A stretch of 64,000 nt of DNA from assembly GCF_009650135.1 (NCBI RefSeq), contig NZ_CP045871.1:1674001-1738000 (forward strand), written 5' to 3'. Under the pieces are notes generated by a model. It was not told the origin of the DNA, made no database searches, and worked only from the letters and a program-made list of their open reading frames with translations. Both the position numbers and the translations under genes were made by a program. This document shows, one piece after another, positions 7,669 to 16,196 of the stretch; the first letter of the stretch is position 1; every line of letters begins with the position of its first letter. Origin of the DNA: Litorivicinus lipolyticus (GTDB taxonomy: Bacteria > Pseudomonadota > Gammaproteobacteria > Pseudomonadales > Litorivicinaceae).

Positions 7669-8950
7669 ACCTTGGATCTCCACACAAATCGAGTCCTGGT
7701 CGACAGAAACATTACTGCCCTACGTGCGTAACGCTCGCACCCATTCACCTGAGCAGATCAGTCAAATTGCCGCTTCGATTGTTGAGTTTGGCTTTACCAA
7801 TCCGATCCTAGCAGGCTCTGACAAGATCATCGTTGCTGGCCATGGTCGGTTGCTCGCCGCACAGAAACTCGGGCTCACTGAAGTACCCGTGGTTGTGCTT
7901 GATCATCTCACAGCCGCTCAGCGCAAAGCGCTCATCATCGCTGACAACAAAATCGCTGAGAATGCAGGATGGGATGAGGAGCTACTGCGCACCGAACTTC
8001 AGGCACTGATCGATGAAGGCTTTAACCTAGATCTGACCGGTTTTGATCCGGATGAACTGGATGAAATCTTTGTGGCTGAAGAGTCCACCGTTGAGGGAAT
8101 CACCGATGAAGATGAAACACCGGACCTGGGTGATGAGCTTATCTCTCGCTCTGGCGATTTGTGGATTATGGGTAATCACCGACTGCTCTGTGGTGACTCA
8201 ACCGAGGCTGACAGTTTTGCGACCGTCATGGCTGGCGACACCGCAGATATGGTCTTCACCGATCCGCCCTACAACGTCGACTACGCCAACACCGCCAAAG
8301 ATAAACAGCGCGGTACGCACCGTCCAATTCTGAACGACAATCTTGGCGAAGGTTTCTATGCCTTCTTGCTAGCCGCCTTTCAGCCGATGCTTCACCACTG
8401 CAAAGGCGCTGTATACATCGCTATGTCATCAAGCGAGTTGGATACCCTCCAAGGCGCATTCAGAGAAGCCGGTGGCAAGTGGTCAACATTCATCATCTGG
8501 GCGAAGAATACCTTTACCCTGGGCCGAGCAGATTACCAGCGCCAGTACGAGCCGATCTTGTATGGCTGGCCAGAAGGCCAGAATCGCCATTGGTGTGGCG
8601 CACGAGATCAAGGCGATGTTTGGAACATCAAAAAGCCTGCGAAGAACGACCTCCATCCCACCATGAAACCGGTGGAGTTGGTTGAGCGAGCACTGCGCAA
8701 TTCAAGCCGCCCAGGCGATATCGTTCTAGACCCATTCGGTGGTTCAGGAACAACGCTGATCGCAGCCGAGAAAACAGGCCGCAGAGCGCGACTGATCGAG
8801 CTCGATCCCAAATATGTCGATGTCATCGTTCGTCGCTGGCAGAGCTACACAGGGGATCAGGCAATTCGCGAAGGCGATGGGTTACGGTTCAATGATCTCG
8901 AACCCGCTTCAGTAGACGCTGAGACTGAAATAAACGAGACAGTGGATTAA
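7661..8950 (+). CDS. ParB-domain/N6-adenine or N4-cytosine DNA methyltransferase fusion
   Basis: A protein of 429 residues. Residues 10-130 form a ParB/sulfiredoxin-like domain (VRNARTHSPEQ, VAGHGRLLAAQKLG). The rest is a beta-class methyltransferase of the N6_N4 family: motif IV (FTDPPYNVDY) precedes motif I (DPFGGSGTT). Phages carry such orphan enzymes to mark their own DNA against host restriction or to regulate packaging. No restriction endonuclease lies nearby, which supports an orphan role. Target sequence and methylated base cannot be read from the sequence, though DPPY is the usual adenine-type motif. Confidence 0.88.
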   Translation: MSEPWISTQIESWSTETLLPYVRNARTHSPEQISQIAASIVEFGFTNPILAGSDKIIVAGHGRLLAAQKLGLTEVPVVVLDHLTAAQRKALIIADNKIAENAGWDEELLRTELQALIDEGFNLDLTGFDPDELDEIFVAEESTVEGITDEDETPDLGDELISRSGDLWIMGNHRLLCGDSTEADSFATVMAGDTADMVFTDPPYNVDYANTAKDKQRGTHRPILNDNLGEGFYAFLLAAFQPMLHHCKGAVYIAMSSSELDTLQGAFREAGGKWSTFIIWAKNTFTLGRADYQRQYEPILYGWPEGQNRHWCGARDQGDVWNIKKPAKNDLHPTMKPVELVERALRNSSRPGDIVLDPFGGSGTTLIAAEKTGRRARLIELDPKYVDVIVRRWQSYTGDQAIREGDGLRFNDLEPASVDAETEINETVD

Positions 8951-9207
8951 TTCAACAACTCTCGCATCCCGGCCAATGCCAACCTAAGAACCGCATTGTG
9001 CCAACCGGCCAGATAGACACATTCACCTATCCGGCGATCTTGATCCAACGAACATTGAACAGAATCCAACTCGGCTTGCATCGCATTGCAGACTCGCTGT
9101 TTTAACTTGAGATCTGCACGAGCATAGCTGGGGACGAGATCAGTCAACGCAGCGAGTGCTGCGCATAACAATGGATCTGCAACGACAGGCTTGCTTAACG
9201 CATTCAT
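8947..9207 (-). CDS. Unknown small protein of an opposite-strand cassette
   Basis: A helical protein of 86 residues with no recognised domain. It is read on the minus strand against the surrounding late genes and overlaps the start region of the DUF3489 gene product by four bases (its ATG lies in the end of that gene), so the two are cotranscribed. Its stop region abuts the end of the methyltransferase gene. Alanine- and leucine-rich composition and two Cys are the only features I can report. Confidence 0.5.
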   Translation of the reverse strand: MNALSKPVVADPLLCAALAALTDLVPSYARADLKLKQRVCNAMQAELDSVQCSLDQDRRIGECVYLAGWHNAVLRLALAGMRELLN

Positions 9208-9713
9208 GAAGATTCATCCGAGGTTTTAAGTATCCGATAGGTACGGTCAGATCCAGACGTCTTAATCGACTCGATCTCAAGTCCCAATCGCTTTTTCAGA
9301 GTACCCGACAAGGCGCCACGAACCGTATGTTGCTGCCAACCGGTGGCGTCCATCAGTTCAGGGATGCTTGCACCTTCGTCTCGCGAGAGAAGATCGATCA
9401 TGATTTGCTGTTTAGTTTGTCGTGCAGGCTTGTTACCAGACTCTGACTTAGTGGGTTTCACAAAAACGGGAATATCCGCAATCTCGGCATCGAATAAAGT
9501 CGGAGCAGGTAGTCTTAGCACTTGGTAACAGAGATCAGTTAAGCGCCAATTATCACCCATCTGAGCAATCAACTTCCTTGACGCGAGGCTTTGCAAAATC
9601 TTCTGCTGCGCCCCGCCGTGGATATGCTCTGGAAACCAACGGATCTCACCGTTGGTTTCATTAACCGCGTGCAGAACGATTCGTTTTTGGTTATCGGTAA
9701 GAAGATCAGACAT
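9204..9713 (-). CDS. DUF3489-domain protein (winged-helix-like)
   Basis: A protein of 169 residues whose C-terminal half (KQQIMIDLLSRDEGASIPEL onward, then TGWQQHTVRGALSGTLKKR) is the DUF3489 pattern, a predicted winged-helix DNA-binding fold. The N-terminal 70 residues also read as a helix-turn-helix-like region. DUF3489 genes are commonly found beside site-specific recombinases and in phages; the function is not established. It belongs to a three-gene minus-strand cassette, so it may be a lysogenically expressed regulator. Confidence 0.75.
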   Translation of the reverse strand: MSDLLTDNQKRIVLHAVNETNGEIRWFPEHIHGGAQQKILQSLASRKLIAQMGDNWRLTDLCYQVLRLPAPTLFDAEIADIPVFVKPTKSESGNKPARQTKQQIMIDLLSRDEGASIPELMDATGWQQHTVRGALSGTLKKRLGLEIESIKTSGSDRTYRILKTSDESS

Positions 9714-9721
9714 CTAACACC

Positions 9722-10000
9722 TCACATCATGACCGAAGGCACAAACACCGCTCGCGCTGCTGGCGTTACAGGACCAAAGTTGGTTCGGCGTCGGGTTACT
9801 TGACGGCGGTCGGCGCGGCGGCCCGCATCAAACGCGGCTAGCAATGCAGATTTGAGACTGGCGACACCGACTTCATGAAAGTCGAGTCCATCACGATGAC
9901 GTACTTCAAGCGTATCAATCATCAAGTGGTCGCGAGCGATAAATTCCAGTAGCAGGTCGATTTCATCAGGTGACAGGGTAGGTACTTTTTGGATTGGCAT
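9722..10000 (-). CDS. DUF6900-like small protein
   Basis: A protein of 92 residues. The middle (FIARDHLMIDTLEVRHRDGL, then FHEVGVASLKSALLAAFDAG) matches the DUF6900 type that I associate with DUF3489 partners. The C-terminus is Arg-rich and basic. It has AAGGAG about eight bases before its ATG and is the first gene of the opposite-strand cassette. The function is unknown; a small regulator is one possibility. Confidence 0.65.
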   Translation of the reverse strand: MPIQKVPTLSPDEIDLLLEFIARDHLMIDTLEVRHRDGLDFHEVGVASLKSALLAAFDAGRRADRRQVTRRRTNFGPVTPAARAVFVPSVMM

Positions 10001-10139
10001 GGCTCATTCTCCTTAGGTTTCGAGCATTTATATTGTCTTGGCGACGGTGTCATTCATTGCTCTGTTCCAACGAGAAGCCAAGTCAATTCTGCTCTCAATT
10101 GATCTCGGGGAGGTCAACCAACGCACGAGTTAAACATCC

Positions 10140-10676
10140 ATGGGGCTATCTATTCGCGCGTATGCGCGCCACCGAGGCGTATCCCACGTCGCCGTTAAAA
10201 AAGCGATTGATACAGGGCGCATCACACCCTTGGCCGATGGCACTTTGGATCCGGAGAAAGCCGACCTTGAGTGGGCCCAAAACACCCTGATCAGTCGCAA
10301 GAAAACACCCGAATCACCGAAAGCGAATACCCCTAAACCTTCGCAGGAACCCGCAGAGACCTTCAGTGCCCCGCCTCCGAGCAGCAATACATCGCTGCTA
10401 CAGGCTAGAACCGCCAACGAAGTGGTCAAAGCGCAAACCAATAAAGTACGCCTCGCCCAACTCAAGGGGGAGTTGGTCGATCGCTCACAGGCGATCGCTC
10501 ATGTGTTCAAACTAGCGCGCGCTGAACGCGATGCCTGGATGAGCTGGCCATCACGCATATCGAGTCAGATGGCCGCCGATCTAGACATCGATGCGCATGC
10601 GCTTCACGTGGCGCTTGAGGAACAAGTGCGCCAACACCTTAAAGAACTTGCCGAGATCCAACCCCGTGTCGACTGA
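10140..10676 (+). CDS. Terminase small subunit, Nu1-like
   Basis: The DNA-recognition subunit of the packaging motor, 178 residues. The N-terminus is a winged-helix DNA-binding region (IRAYARHRGVSHVAVKKAID) as in lambda Nu1, followed by a Pro/Lys-rich linker (about residues 50-85) and a helical C-terminal half likely to bind the large subunit. It directly precedes and overlaps the GpA-like gene, as in lambda. A GGGGAGG lies about 25 bases before the ATG, farther than ideal, so the start is moderately certain. Confidence 0.85.
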   Translation: MGLSIRAYARHRGVSHVAVKKAIDTGRITPLADGTLDPEKADLEWAQNTLISRKKTPESPKANTPKPSQEPAETFSAPPPSSNTSLLQARTANEVVKAQTNKVRLAQLKGELVDRSQAIAHVFKLARAERDAWMSWPSRISSQMAADLDIDAHALHVALEEQVRQHLKELAEIQPRVD

Positions 10677-12653
10677 ATACTACGAAGGTGCGTTGGATAT
10701 CGAGAAAGCTTGGCGCGATGGGCTAATGCCGGACCCGTTTCTAGGTGTCGCCGAGTGGTCTGATCGTTATCGTGTGCTTTCTGCCAAATCTGCAGCCGAA
10801 CCCGGTCGTTGGCGTACCGAGCGCACACCCTATTTGCGCGAGATTATGGATTGCTTATCCGTCGCCTCGCCGGTGCAGCGTGTGGTCTTTATGAAGGGCG
10901 CACAGGTTGGCGGCACAGAGGCCGGCAATAACTTCATTGGTTATGTGATTCATGTGGCACCTGGCCCCATGATGGCGGTTTCACCCACGGTTGAGATGGC
11001 CAAACGTAACTCACGACAGCGTATCGATCCACAGATACAGGAAGTCGCAGAGCTGCGCGAACGAGTGGCTCCAGCGCGCAGTCGTGATTCAGGTAACACA
11101 GTTCTTTCTAAAGAGTTTCCCGGAGGGGTGTTGGTCATGACCGGTGCGAACAGCGCCGTTGGTCTTCGCTCCATGCCTGCACGTTACCTCTTTATGGATG
11201 AAATTGATGGCTATCCCGGTGATGTTGAGGGTGAAGGCGATCCTATCCTGTTGGCTGAACGACGCAGCGCCACCTTTCAGCGCCGTCGCAAGATACTGCT
11301 CGTGAGCACACCCACAATTAAAGGACTCTCACGTATTCAACGCGAGTTTGATGCCTCTGACAGGCGCTACTATCAAGTGCCCTGCCCAGAATGCGGCCAT
11401 AAACAGGCACTCAAATTCACCCAATTGCGCTGGCCCGAAGGCCAACCACGTGCCGCCAAATACTGCTGTGAATATTGTGAGCACCTCATAGAGGAGCACC
11501 ATAAAACCCAGATGCTGGCGCAGGGGAATGGATCGCCACCAATGAGGGAGATGGCCGAACTCAAGGCTATCACCTCTCATCACTTTACAGCCCAGTCGGC
11601 TGGTTTGCTTGGGCAGACGCCGCTGAAATGTTTGAAGCAGCTCAGAATAGTCCTGACTTGATGAAGGGCTTTGTGAATACCGTACTGGGCGAGCCCTTTG
11701 AAGAGGAGTTCGAAGCACCCGAGTGGGAACGCCTATACGAACGGCGCGAATCCTATCCGATTGGACGAGTACCCGCCGAAGGTCTGTTCCTTACGGCCGG
11801 TGCCGATGTGCAGCGCGATCGTATTGAAATTGAGATTGTCGCCTGGGGTGAGGATAAACGCTCTTGGTCAGTGGATTACCGCGTATTGGATGGCGATACC
11901 GCTCAACCGGAGGTGTGGCTAAAGCTCGACCGACTTTTAGCCGAGGATTGGCCACATCAACGGGGAGGCTCTCTTCCCATTAGAGTGCTCTGTATCGACT
12001 CAGGCTACGCCACCCAAGAGGTGTACAGCTGGGTCAGGAATCATCCACAAGCGGTATGGGGTGGAGCCGGAGCGCGTGCATCGCAACCGTGCACTGTGGT
12101 GGCCATTAAAGGCCGTGATACCGACACATCCCTGATTTTGAGCGTTTCAAAAGCCGATACCGGTGGCAAACGCCGCGGATTGCGGGTGTGGAATGTCAGT
12201 GGCCCTGTCGCTAAAACCGAACTCTATCGCTGGCTAAAATTACCCAGACTGACCGATGAAGAGCGCGAACGAGGCGAGACAGAAGCGCCGGGCAGTTGCC
12301 ACTTCCCCGAGTATGGCGAGCAGTATTTTAAACAGCTAACTGCCGAGCGACGCGTTATTCGCATCCACAAGGGTTTTCCGCGCGCAACCTGGGAAAAGGA
12401 CCCAACACGAAACAACGAAGCGTTGGACTGCCGAGTTTATGCCCGTGCTGCAGCCAGCATTTATGGCCTCGATCGTTTTACCGATCGCCAGTGGCAAAAG
12501 ATGCGAGAAACAATTGAGTCTCTCCCTGTCGAACAGCATGAGCAGATTGCAGTGACTACCACGCACCCAGCCGTTGAAGCGCCGCAACCCAGCAAAACAA
12601 AACCAATTTTTAAACAACGCGCTACCGCGGTGGCCGATGATCCTTATCTATAA
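10666..12653 (+). pseudogene. Terminase large subunit GpA-like, interrupted by a one-base frameshift
   Basis: The packaging ATPase-nuclease of the GpA family, split over two frames. The first part starts at GTG 10666 (overlapping the small subunit) and carries the ATPase (MKGAQVGGTEAGN as Walker A-like, LFMDEIDGYPGD as Walker B) and a zinc-ribbon (CPECGHKQ, CEYCEH). At the GGGG run 11523-11526 the frame is lost and the zero frame continues with unrelated residues to 11661. Reading the -1 frame from there restores the family sequence (EWIATNEGDGRTQGYHLSS) without a break into the nuclease half (TAGADVQRD, DSGYATQEVY, NEALDCRVYA) ending at 12653. A lost G or a sequencing error is the simplest explanation; ribosomal slippage on GGGG is possible but less likely. 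Confidence 0.85.
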
Positions 12654-12667
12654 ACCCCGAGGAGCGC

Positions 12668-12895
12668 ATGACCGACCTGACTGTTTTAAAACAACGCCTG
12701 AGCGAAGCCGAAGAGGCTCTACATCAGTTGCTGACAGGCCAGAAAGAGGCCAGCGTTAACGTCGGTGGATTTGGCAGTATTACCTACTCAGCAGCCAATC
12801 AGTCTGAGTTAGTGCGCTATATCGCGCAGTTAAAACTCGATATTCGTCGCCAAGAGCGAGGCATTGGCCGACGTGCACTGTTTGTGGAGTTTTAA
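12668..12895 (+). CDS. Head-tail joining protein, gpW-like
   Basis: A protein of 75 residues matching lambda gpW: it sits between the large terminase and portal genes, has an N-terminal helix, a beta hairpin (ASVNVGGFGSITYSAANQ) and a C-terminal helix (LVRYIAQLKLDIRRQ). gpW plugs the portal and forms the attachment site for the next connector. GAGGAGCGC precedes the ATG. Confidence 0.85.
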   Translation: MTDLTVLKQRLSEAEEALHQLLTGQKEASVNVGGFGSITYSAANQSELVRYIAQLKLDIRRQERGIGRRALFVEF

Positions 12896-12897
12896 CC

Positions 12898-14445
12898 GTG
12901 GCACATCGTGATACAAGAGACACGGCCCACAGAGCCGCCTCATTAACGGCCCGCGAATTAGCCAGTTGGCAGCCTCAAACGGGCTCCGCTGATAGTGATC
13001 TGGTCGACGAACTTGGAACACTCGTTTCACGATCAAGGGATCTGGCGCGTAACCATGGCGTGGCCTCCGGTGCTATTCAAACCATCACCGATAACGTTGT
13101 CGGTACCGGTCTTCGATTAGCCGCTACGCCCGATTATCGAGCACTTGGCTTTGATAAAAGCTGGGCCGACGAGTGGACCCGAAAAACAGAAGCCTTATGG
13201 CGCAGTTGGGCGGAAACAACGGACTGCGACGCAACCAAAAGTCTCAACTTTCATGGGCTCACCACACAGGTATTTCGGGCAGGCCTATTAAATGGTGAAG
13301 CCCTGGCATTGCCACTTTGGCTGCCTGATCGCGGTGGCGTATTTGCAACCACCTTGCAGTTGATTGAGAGCGACAGGCTGGATACCCCGCCCGGAAAGCT
13401 CAACGATAAGCGGCTGCGCGGCGGTGTAGAAGTCGACCTTTACGGCGCTCCGCTCGCCTACTGGATCTCGAAACAGCATCCGGGTGATATGCGTTGGGGT
13501 GTTGATCGACTCAATCTAACCTACGAGCGCATTCCTGCACAGACTCGCTTTGGCCGGCGCCGTGTAATTCATGTCCACGATAAAGAGCGCACCGGACAAA
13601 GTCGCGGTAAGCCATTGCTGGCCAGTGTCATGCCTCTGTTCAAGATGCTCGATCACTACGAACACAGTGAGCTTCAGGCCGCTGTTGTGAACGCCATGAT
13701 CGCCGCCTTCGTTGAAACGCCACTCGACAGCGAGTCCATCAGTGAGATGTTTGGTGGTAGCATCGAGGATTACATTGCCGCTCGTAGCGACTGGAAAGTT
13801 CGCCTGCAAGGCGGTGCGATCATTCCGGTATTCCCAGGAGATAAGGTCTCAGCCTTTACACCAAGCCGCCCCAACAGCGGCTACGGGCAGTTTGTTGAGA
13901 ACGTACTTCGGCATATCGGCACCGGTTTAAACATTCCGTTTGAGCTGTTGATGAAAGACTTCTCCAAAACCAACTACTCCTCAGCCCGCGCGGCACTGAT
14001 GGAAGCTTGGCGCTACTTCATGGGCCGCCGTCAGTGGTTATCCACCTATTGGGCGCGCCCCGTGTATGAGCTCTGGTTAGAGGAAGCGATCAATAAAGGG
14101 CTGATTGAAGCACCCAATTTCTACGAAAACAGAGCGCTCTGGACCCGTTGTAAATGGATCGGACCAGGACGTGGTTGGATCGACCCAGTCAAAGAGGCCA
14201 AAGCCTCGCAGCTTCGGCTGGAGACGGGGCTCTCCACGCTGGAAGATGAGTGTGCAACTCAGGGATTGGACTGGGAAGAGGTGCTTGAGCAGCGCGCTCG
14301 CGAACAAACCAAGATGCGTGAGTTAGGGCTCGCTATCCAACCGATCATGCCTGAGCAAGTAGCTGACCCTAGCAATAGCCAGCCAGATACCGAACCAGAT
14401 CACTCACCCGATGAAGCCAATACACAAACCAACACCCCTGTTTAA
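12898..14445 (+). CDS. Portal protein, lambda gpB family
   Basis: A portal subunit of 515 residues forming the ring at one capsid vertex through which DNA enters. It matches the lambda-type portal pattern: N-terminal SRDLARNHGVASGAIQTI, the loop region (DRLDTPPGKLNDKRLRGGVE), and the conserved MKDFSKTNYSSARAALME followed by helices around GRRQWL. It starts at GTG two bases after the gpW stop. The acidic C-terminal tail (about 40 residues) is probably disordered. Confidence 0.9.
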   Translation: MAHRDTRDTAHRAASLTARELASWQPQTGSADSDLVDELGTLVSRSRDLARNHGVASGAIQTITDNVVGTGLRLAATPDYRALGFDKSWADEWTRKTEALWRSWAETTDCDATKSLNFHGLTTQVFRAGLLNGEALALPLWLPDRGGVFATTLQLIESDRLDTPPGKLNDKRLRGGVEVDLYGAPLAYWISKQHPGDMRWGVDRLNLTYERIPAQTRFGRRRVIHVHDKERTGQSRGKPLLASVMPLFKMLDHYEHSELQAAVVNAMIAAFVETPLDSESISEMFGGSIEDYIAARSDWKVRLQGGAIIPVFPGDKVSAFTPSRPNSGYGQFVENVLRHIGTGLNIPFELLMKDFSKTNYSSARAALMEAWRYFMGRRQWLSTYWARPVYELWLEEAINKGLIEAPNFYENRALWTRCKWIGPGRGWIDPVKEAKASQLRLETGLSTLEDECATQGLDWEEVLEQRAREQTKMRELGLAIQPIMPEQVADPSNSQPDTEPDHSPDEANTQTNTPV

Positions 14446-14463
14446 CTTAAACGAGATTCACTG

Positions 14464-15804
14464 ATGCGATTTTGGAACTACGCCACCGGCACACCCTGGG
14501 CGATGACAGAGCCCTCACTCGATACGGTGCTCACCATTGCCAAGCGCGAGCAGGACTCGATCGAAGCCATCACCGAGCGACTGGGCCGCCCCTTAGAGCA
14601 CAGTCATCAAATCACGATGTATGGACAAACGGCTGTCCTACCGGTTACCGGTCCGTTGTTTCGTTACGCCAATCTTTTCACCGCCATCAGTGGTGCCACA
14701 AGCTATGAAGTGCTTGCCCGCGAACTGGGCCAAGCGCTGGATAACCCAGCGGTTCAATCAATCATATTAGACATCGACTCACCCGGCGGTGAAGTCAATG
14801 GCTGCGCCGAACTGGCGAACCTGATTTACCAGGCCCGTGAGCGTAAACCGATCATTGCCTACTGCTCAGGCGATGCCGCTTCCGGTGCCTACTGGATCGC
14901 CTCAAGTTGCGAACGGATCGTGATTTCCGAGACCGCTTCCCTTGGCTCTATCGGAGTGGTTGGGATTTATAAACGTTCAAACGATGCCGAGCAGTTCGAG
15001 ATCGTTTCATCGCAAAGCCCTTTTAAACGACTCGATCCTCAAGACGAAGGAGACCGCGCTCGACTGCAATCTCGCATCGATGCGCTGGCAGAGATCTTTA
15101 TCGGCGCGGTTGCCAAACACCGGGGACTGGATCCTCCAATCGTCAAAGCACAATTCGGGCAGGGTGACCTGCTGATCGGGGCACAAGCCGTTGCACAGGG
15201 CTTAGCCGACAGCATCAGTACGCTCGATCAAACCCTTCAAGAACTCAACAACCAGCAAACTTATGAATCCAGCCCTGCCACTGCGCAGGGCTTTTTGTCA
15301 TCAAACAAGGAGGCCGACATGCCTGACCAACACAACCGACAGCCCCAATCGGGCACAACCCCGGAGGCGAGCGGTTCAGTCGATCCGAAGGCCTCGCTTT
15401 CACTGAGCACATTAAAAGCCGATCACCCACAACTAATTCAGGCGCTTCACGAGGAGTGGACACAGGCCAATGCAGGTGCCGTCCATACCCAATCAATTGA
15501 AGCGGGTCGTCAGCAAGAGCGTGAGCGCATTGCGGCCATTCTGGACTCTGACACGGCCGAGGGTCGTGAATCTCTAGCCCGCCATCTAGCCTTTGCTACC
15601 GATATGAGCGTCGATATGGCAACCGCTGCAATGTCAGCGGCTCCCAAACAATCAACCTCACCTGTAAGCCATACCAGCGGGTTTGAATCTGCCATGGCGC
15701 AGATGAACAATCCAGCGATAGAACCGGCAGATGAGAGTGCATCGGATGATGCGGACAACATCGCTCAGCGCATCGCGCGTTACTCTCGCGGAGGTACACT
15801 ATGA
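14464..15804 (+). CDS. S49 head maturation protease with fused scaffold, gpC-like
   Basis: A protein of 446 residues with the lambda gpC arrangement. Residues 30-270 form a ClpP/SppA-fold serine protease (LDIDSPGGEVNGCAELANLI; the active-site region SGDAASGAYWIASSCE; then TASLGSIGVVG). The last 160 residues are polar and helical (RQQERERIAAILDSDTAEGR), typical of a scaffold. It processes the procapsid and removes the scaffold. A likely internal start produces the scaffold alone (see separate entry). It overlaps the decoration-protein gene by four bases. Confidence 0.9.
   Translation: MRFWNYATGTPWAMTEPSLDTVLTIAKREQDSIEAITERLGRPLEHSHQITMYGQTAVLPVTGPLFRYANLFTAISGATSYEVLARELGQALDNPAVQSIILDIDSPGGEVNGCAELANLIYQARERKPIIAYCSGDAASGAYWIASSCERIVISETASLGSIGVVGIYKRSNDAEQFEIVSSQSPFKRLDPQDEGDRARLQSRIDALAEIFIGAVAKHRGLDPPIVKAQFGQGDLLIGAQAVAQGLADSISTLDQTLQELNNQQTYESSPATAQGFLSSNKEADMPDQHNRQPQSGTTPEASGSVDPKASLSLSTLKADHPQLIQALHEEWTQANAGAVHTQSIEAGRQQERERIAAILDSDTAEGRESLARHLAFATDMSVDMATAAMSAAPKQSTSPVSHTSGFESAMAQMNNPAIEPADESASDDADNIAQRIARYSRGGTL
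15271..15297 (+). terminator. Terminator-like hairpin inside the protease gene
   Basis: AGCCCTG (15271-15277) and CAGGGCT (15286-15292) form a perfect 7-base stem with an 8-base loop, followed by TTTTG. It has the form of an intrinsic terminator but lies within the open frame, 22 bases before the internal scaffold start. It may be a linker coding for few constraints, an attenuator, or a remnant of a gene fusion. Confidence 0.4.
15319..15804 (+). CDS. Internal in-frame start: capsid scaffold, Nu3-like
   Basis: An ATG at 15319 lies in the frame of the protease gene and has a strong AAGGAGG seven bases upstream, far better than expected by chance inside a gene. The product would be 161 residues: a Pro/Gln/Thr-rich start, then a charged helical region ending in YSRGGTL. 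Lambda makes its scaffold Nu3 from exactly such a nested start in gene C, and this gene sits in the same place between portal and decoration protein. Expression is inferred from the site. Confidence 0.65.
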   Translation: MPDQHNRQPQSGTTPEASGSVDPKASLSLSTLKADHPQLIQALHEEWTQANAGAVHTQSIEAGRQQERERIAAILDSDTAEGRESLARHLAFATDMSVDMATAAMSAAPKQSTSPVSHTSGFESAMAQMNNPAIEPADESASDDADNIAQRIARYSRGGTL

Positions 15805-16181
15805 GTTTGCAAGGCATTGCCAGTGGCGTAACCACTCAAGGGGTATTAACACCCGAAAATCTAATTACCGGTGAGTTTCCGCGCATCATGCGTATTGCGA
15901 CCATCACCGGTGGGCAGGCGCTCCCTCAGGGGGCCGTGCTGGGTCAAATCACAGCGACCGGAGCCTATGTGCTCAGCACCACCACCGCAACTGATGGCTC
16001 GGAAATACCGGTCGCGATTCTTGCGCAGCCGATCGATGCCACATTGGATGTTGAAGGGCACCTGTTTCTGACCGGTGAATTCAACGCTCATGCTTTAACG
16101 CTTGGCAGCGGCCATACCCTCGCGAGCGTGACTGAAAGCTTCCGCACTCGCTCCCTTTTCATTCGAACCAACCAACCTTAA
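15801..16181 (+). CDS. Head decoration protein, gpD-like
   Basis: A protein of 126 residues of the lambda gpD type that binds the threefold axes of the expanded capsid and stabilises it. The pattern is an N-terminal extended arm, then a beta-rich core (LPQGAVLGQITATGAYVLST, IPVAILAQPIDATLDVEGHL). It sits between the scaffold and the major capsid gene, and its ATG overlaps the protease stop. Confidence 0.88.
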   Translation: MSLQGIASGVTTQGVLTPENLITGEFPRIMRIATITGGQALPQGAVLGQITATGAYVLSTTTATDGSEIPVAILAQPIDATLDVEGHLFLTGEFNAHALTLGSGHTLASVTESFRTRSLFIRTNQP

Positions 16182-16196
16182 TCCGGAGTCCCCACC

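Noticed and set aside
11628..12653. A separate gene starting at ATG 11628 for the second half of the terminase
   Set aside because: No ribosome site, and the frame upstream of 11628 continues the family sequence back to the G-run at 11523, so this is the shifted half of one gene.
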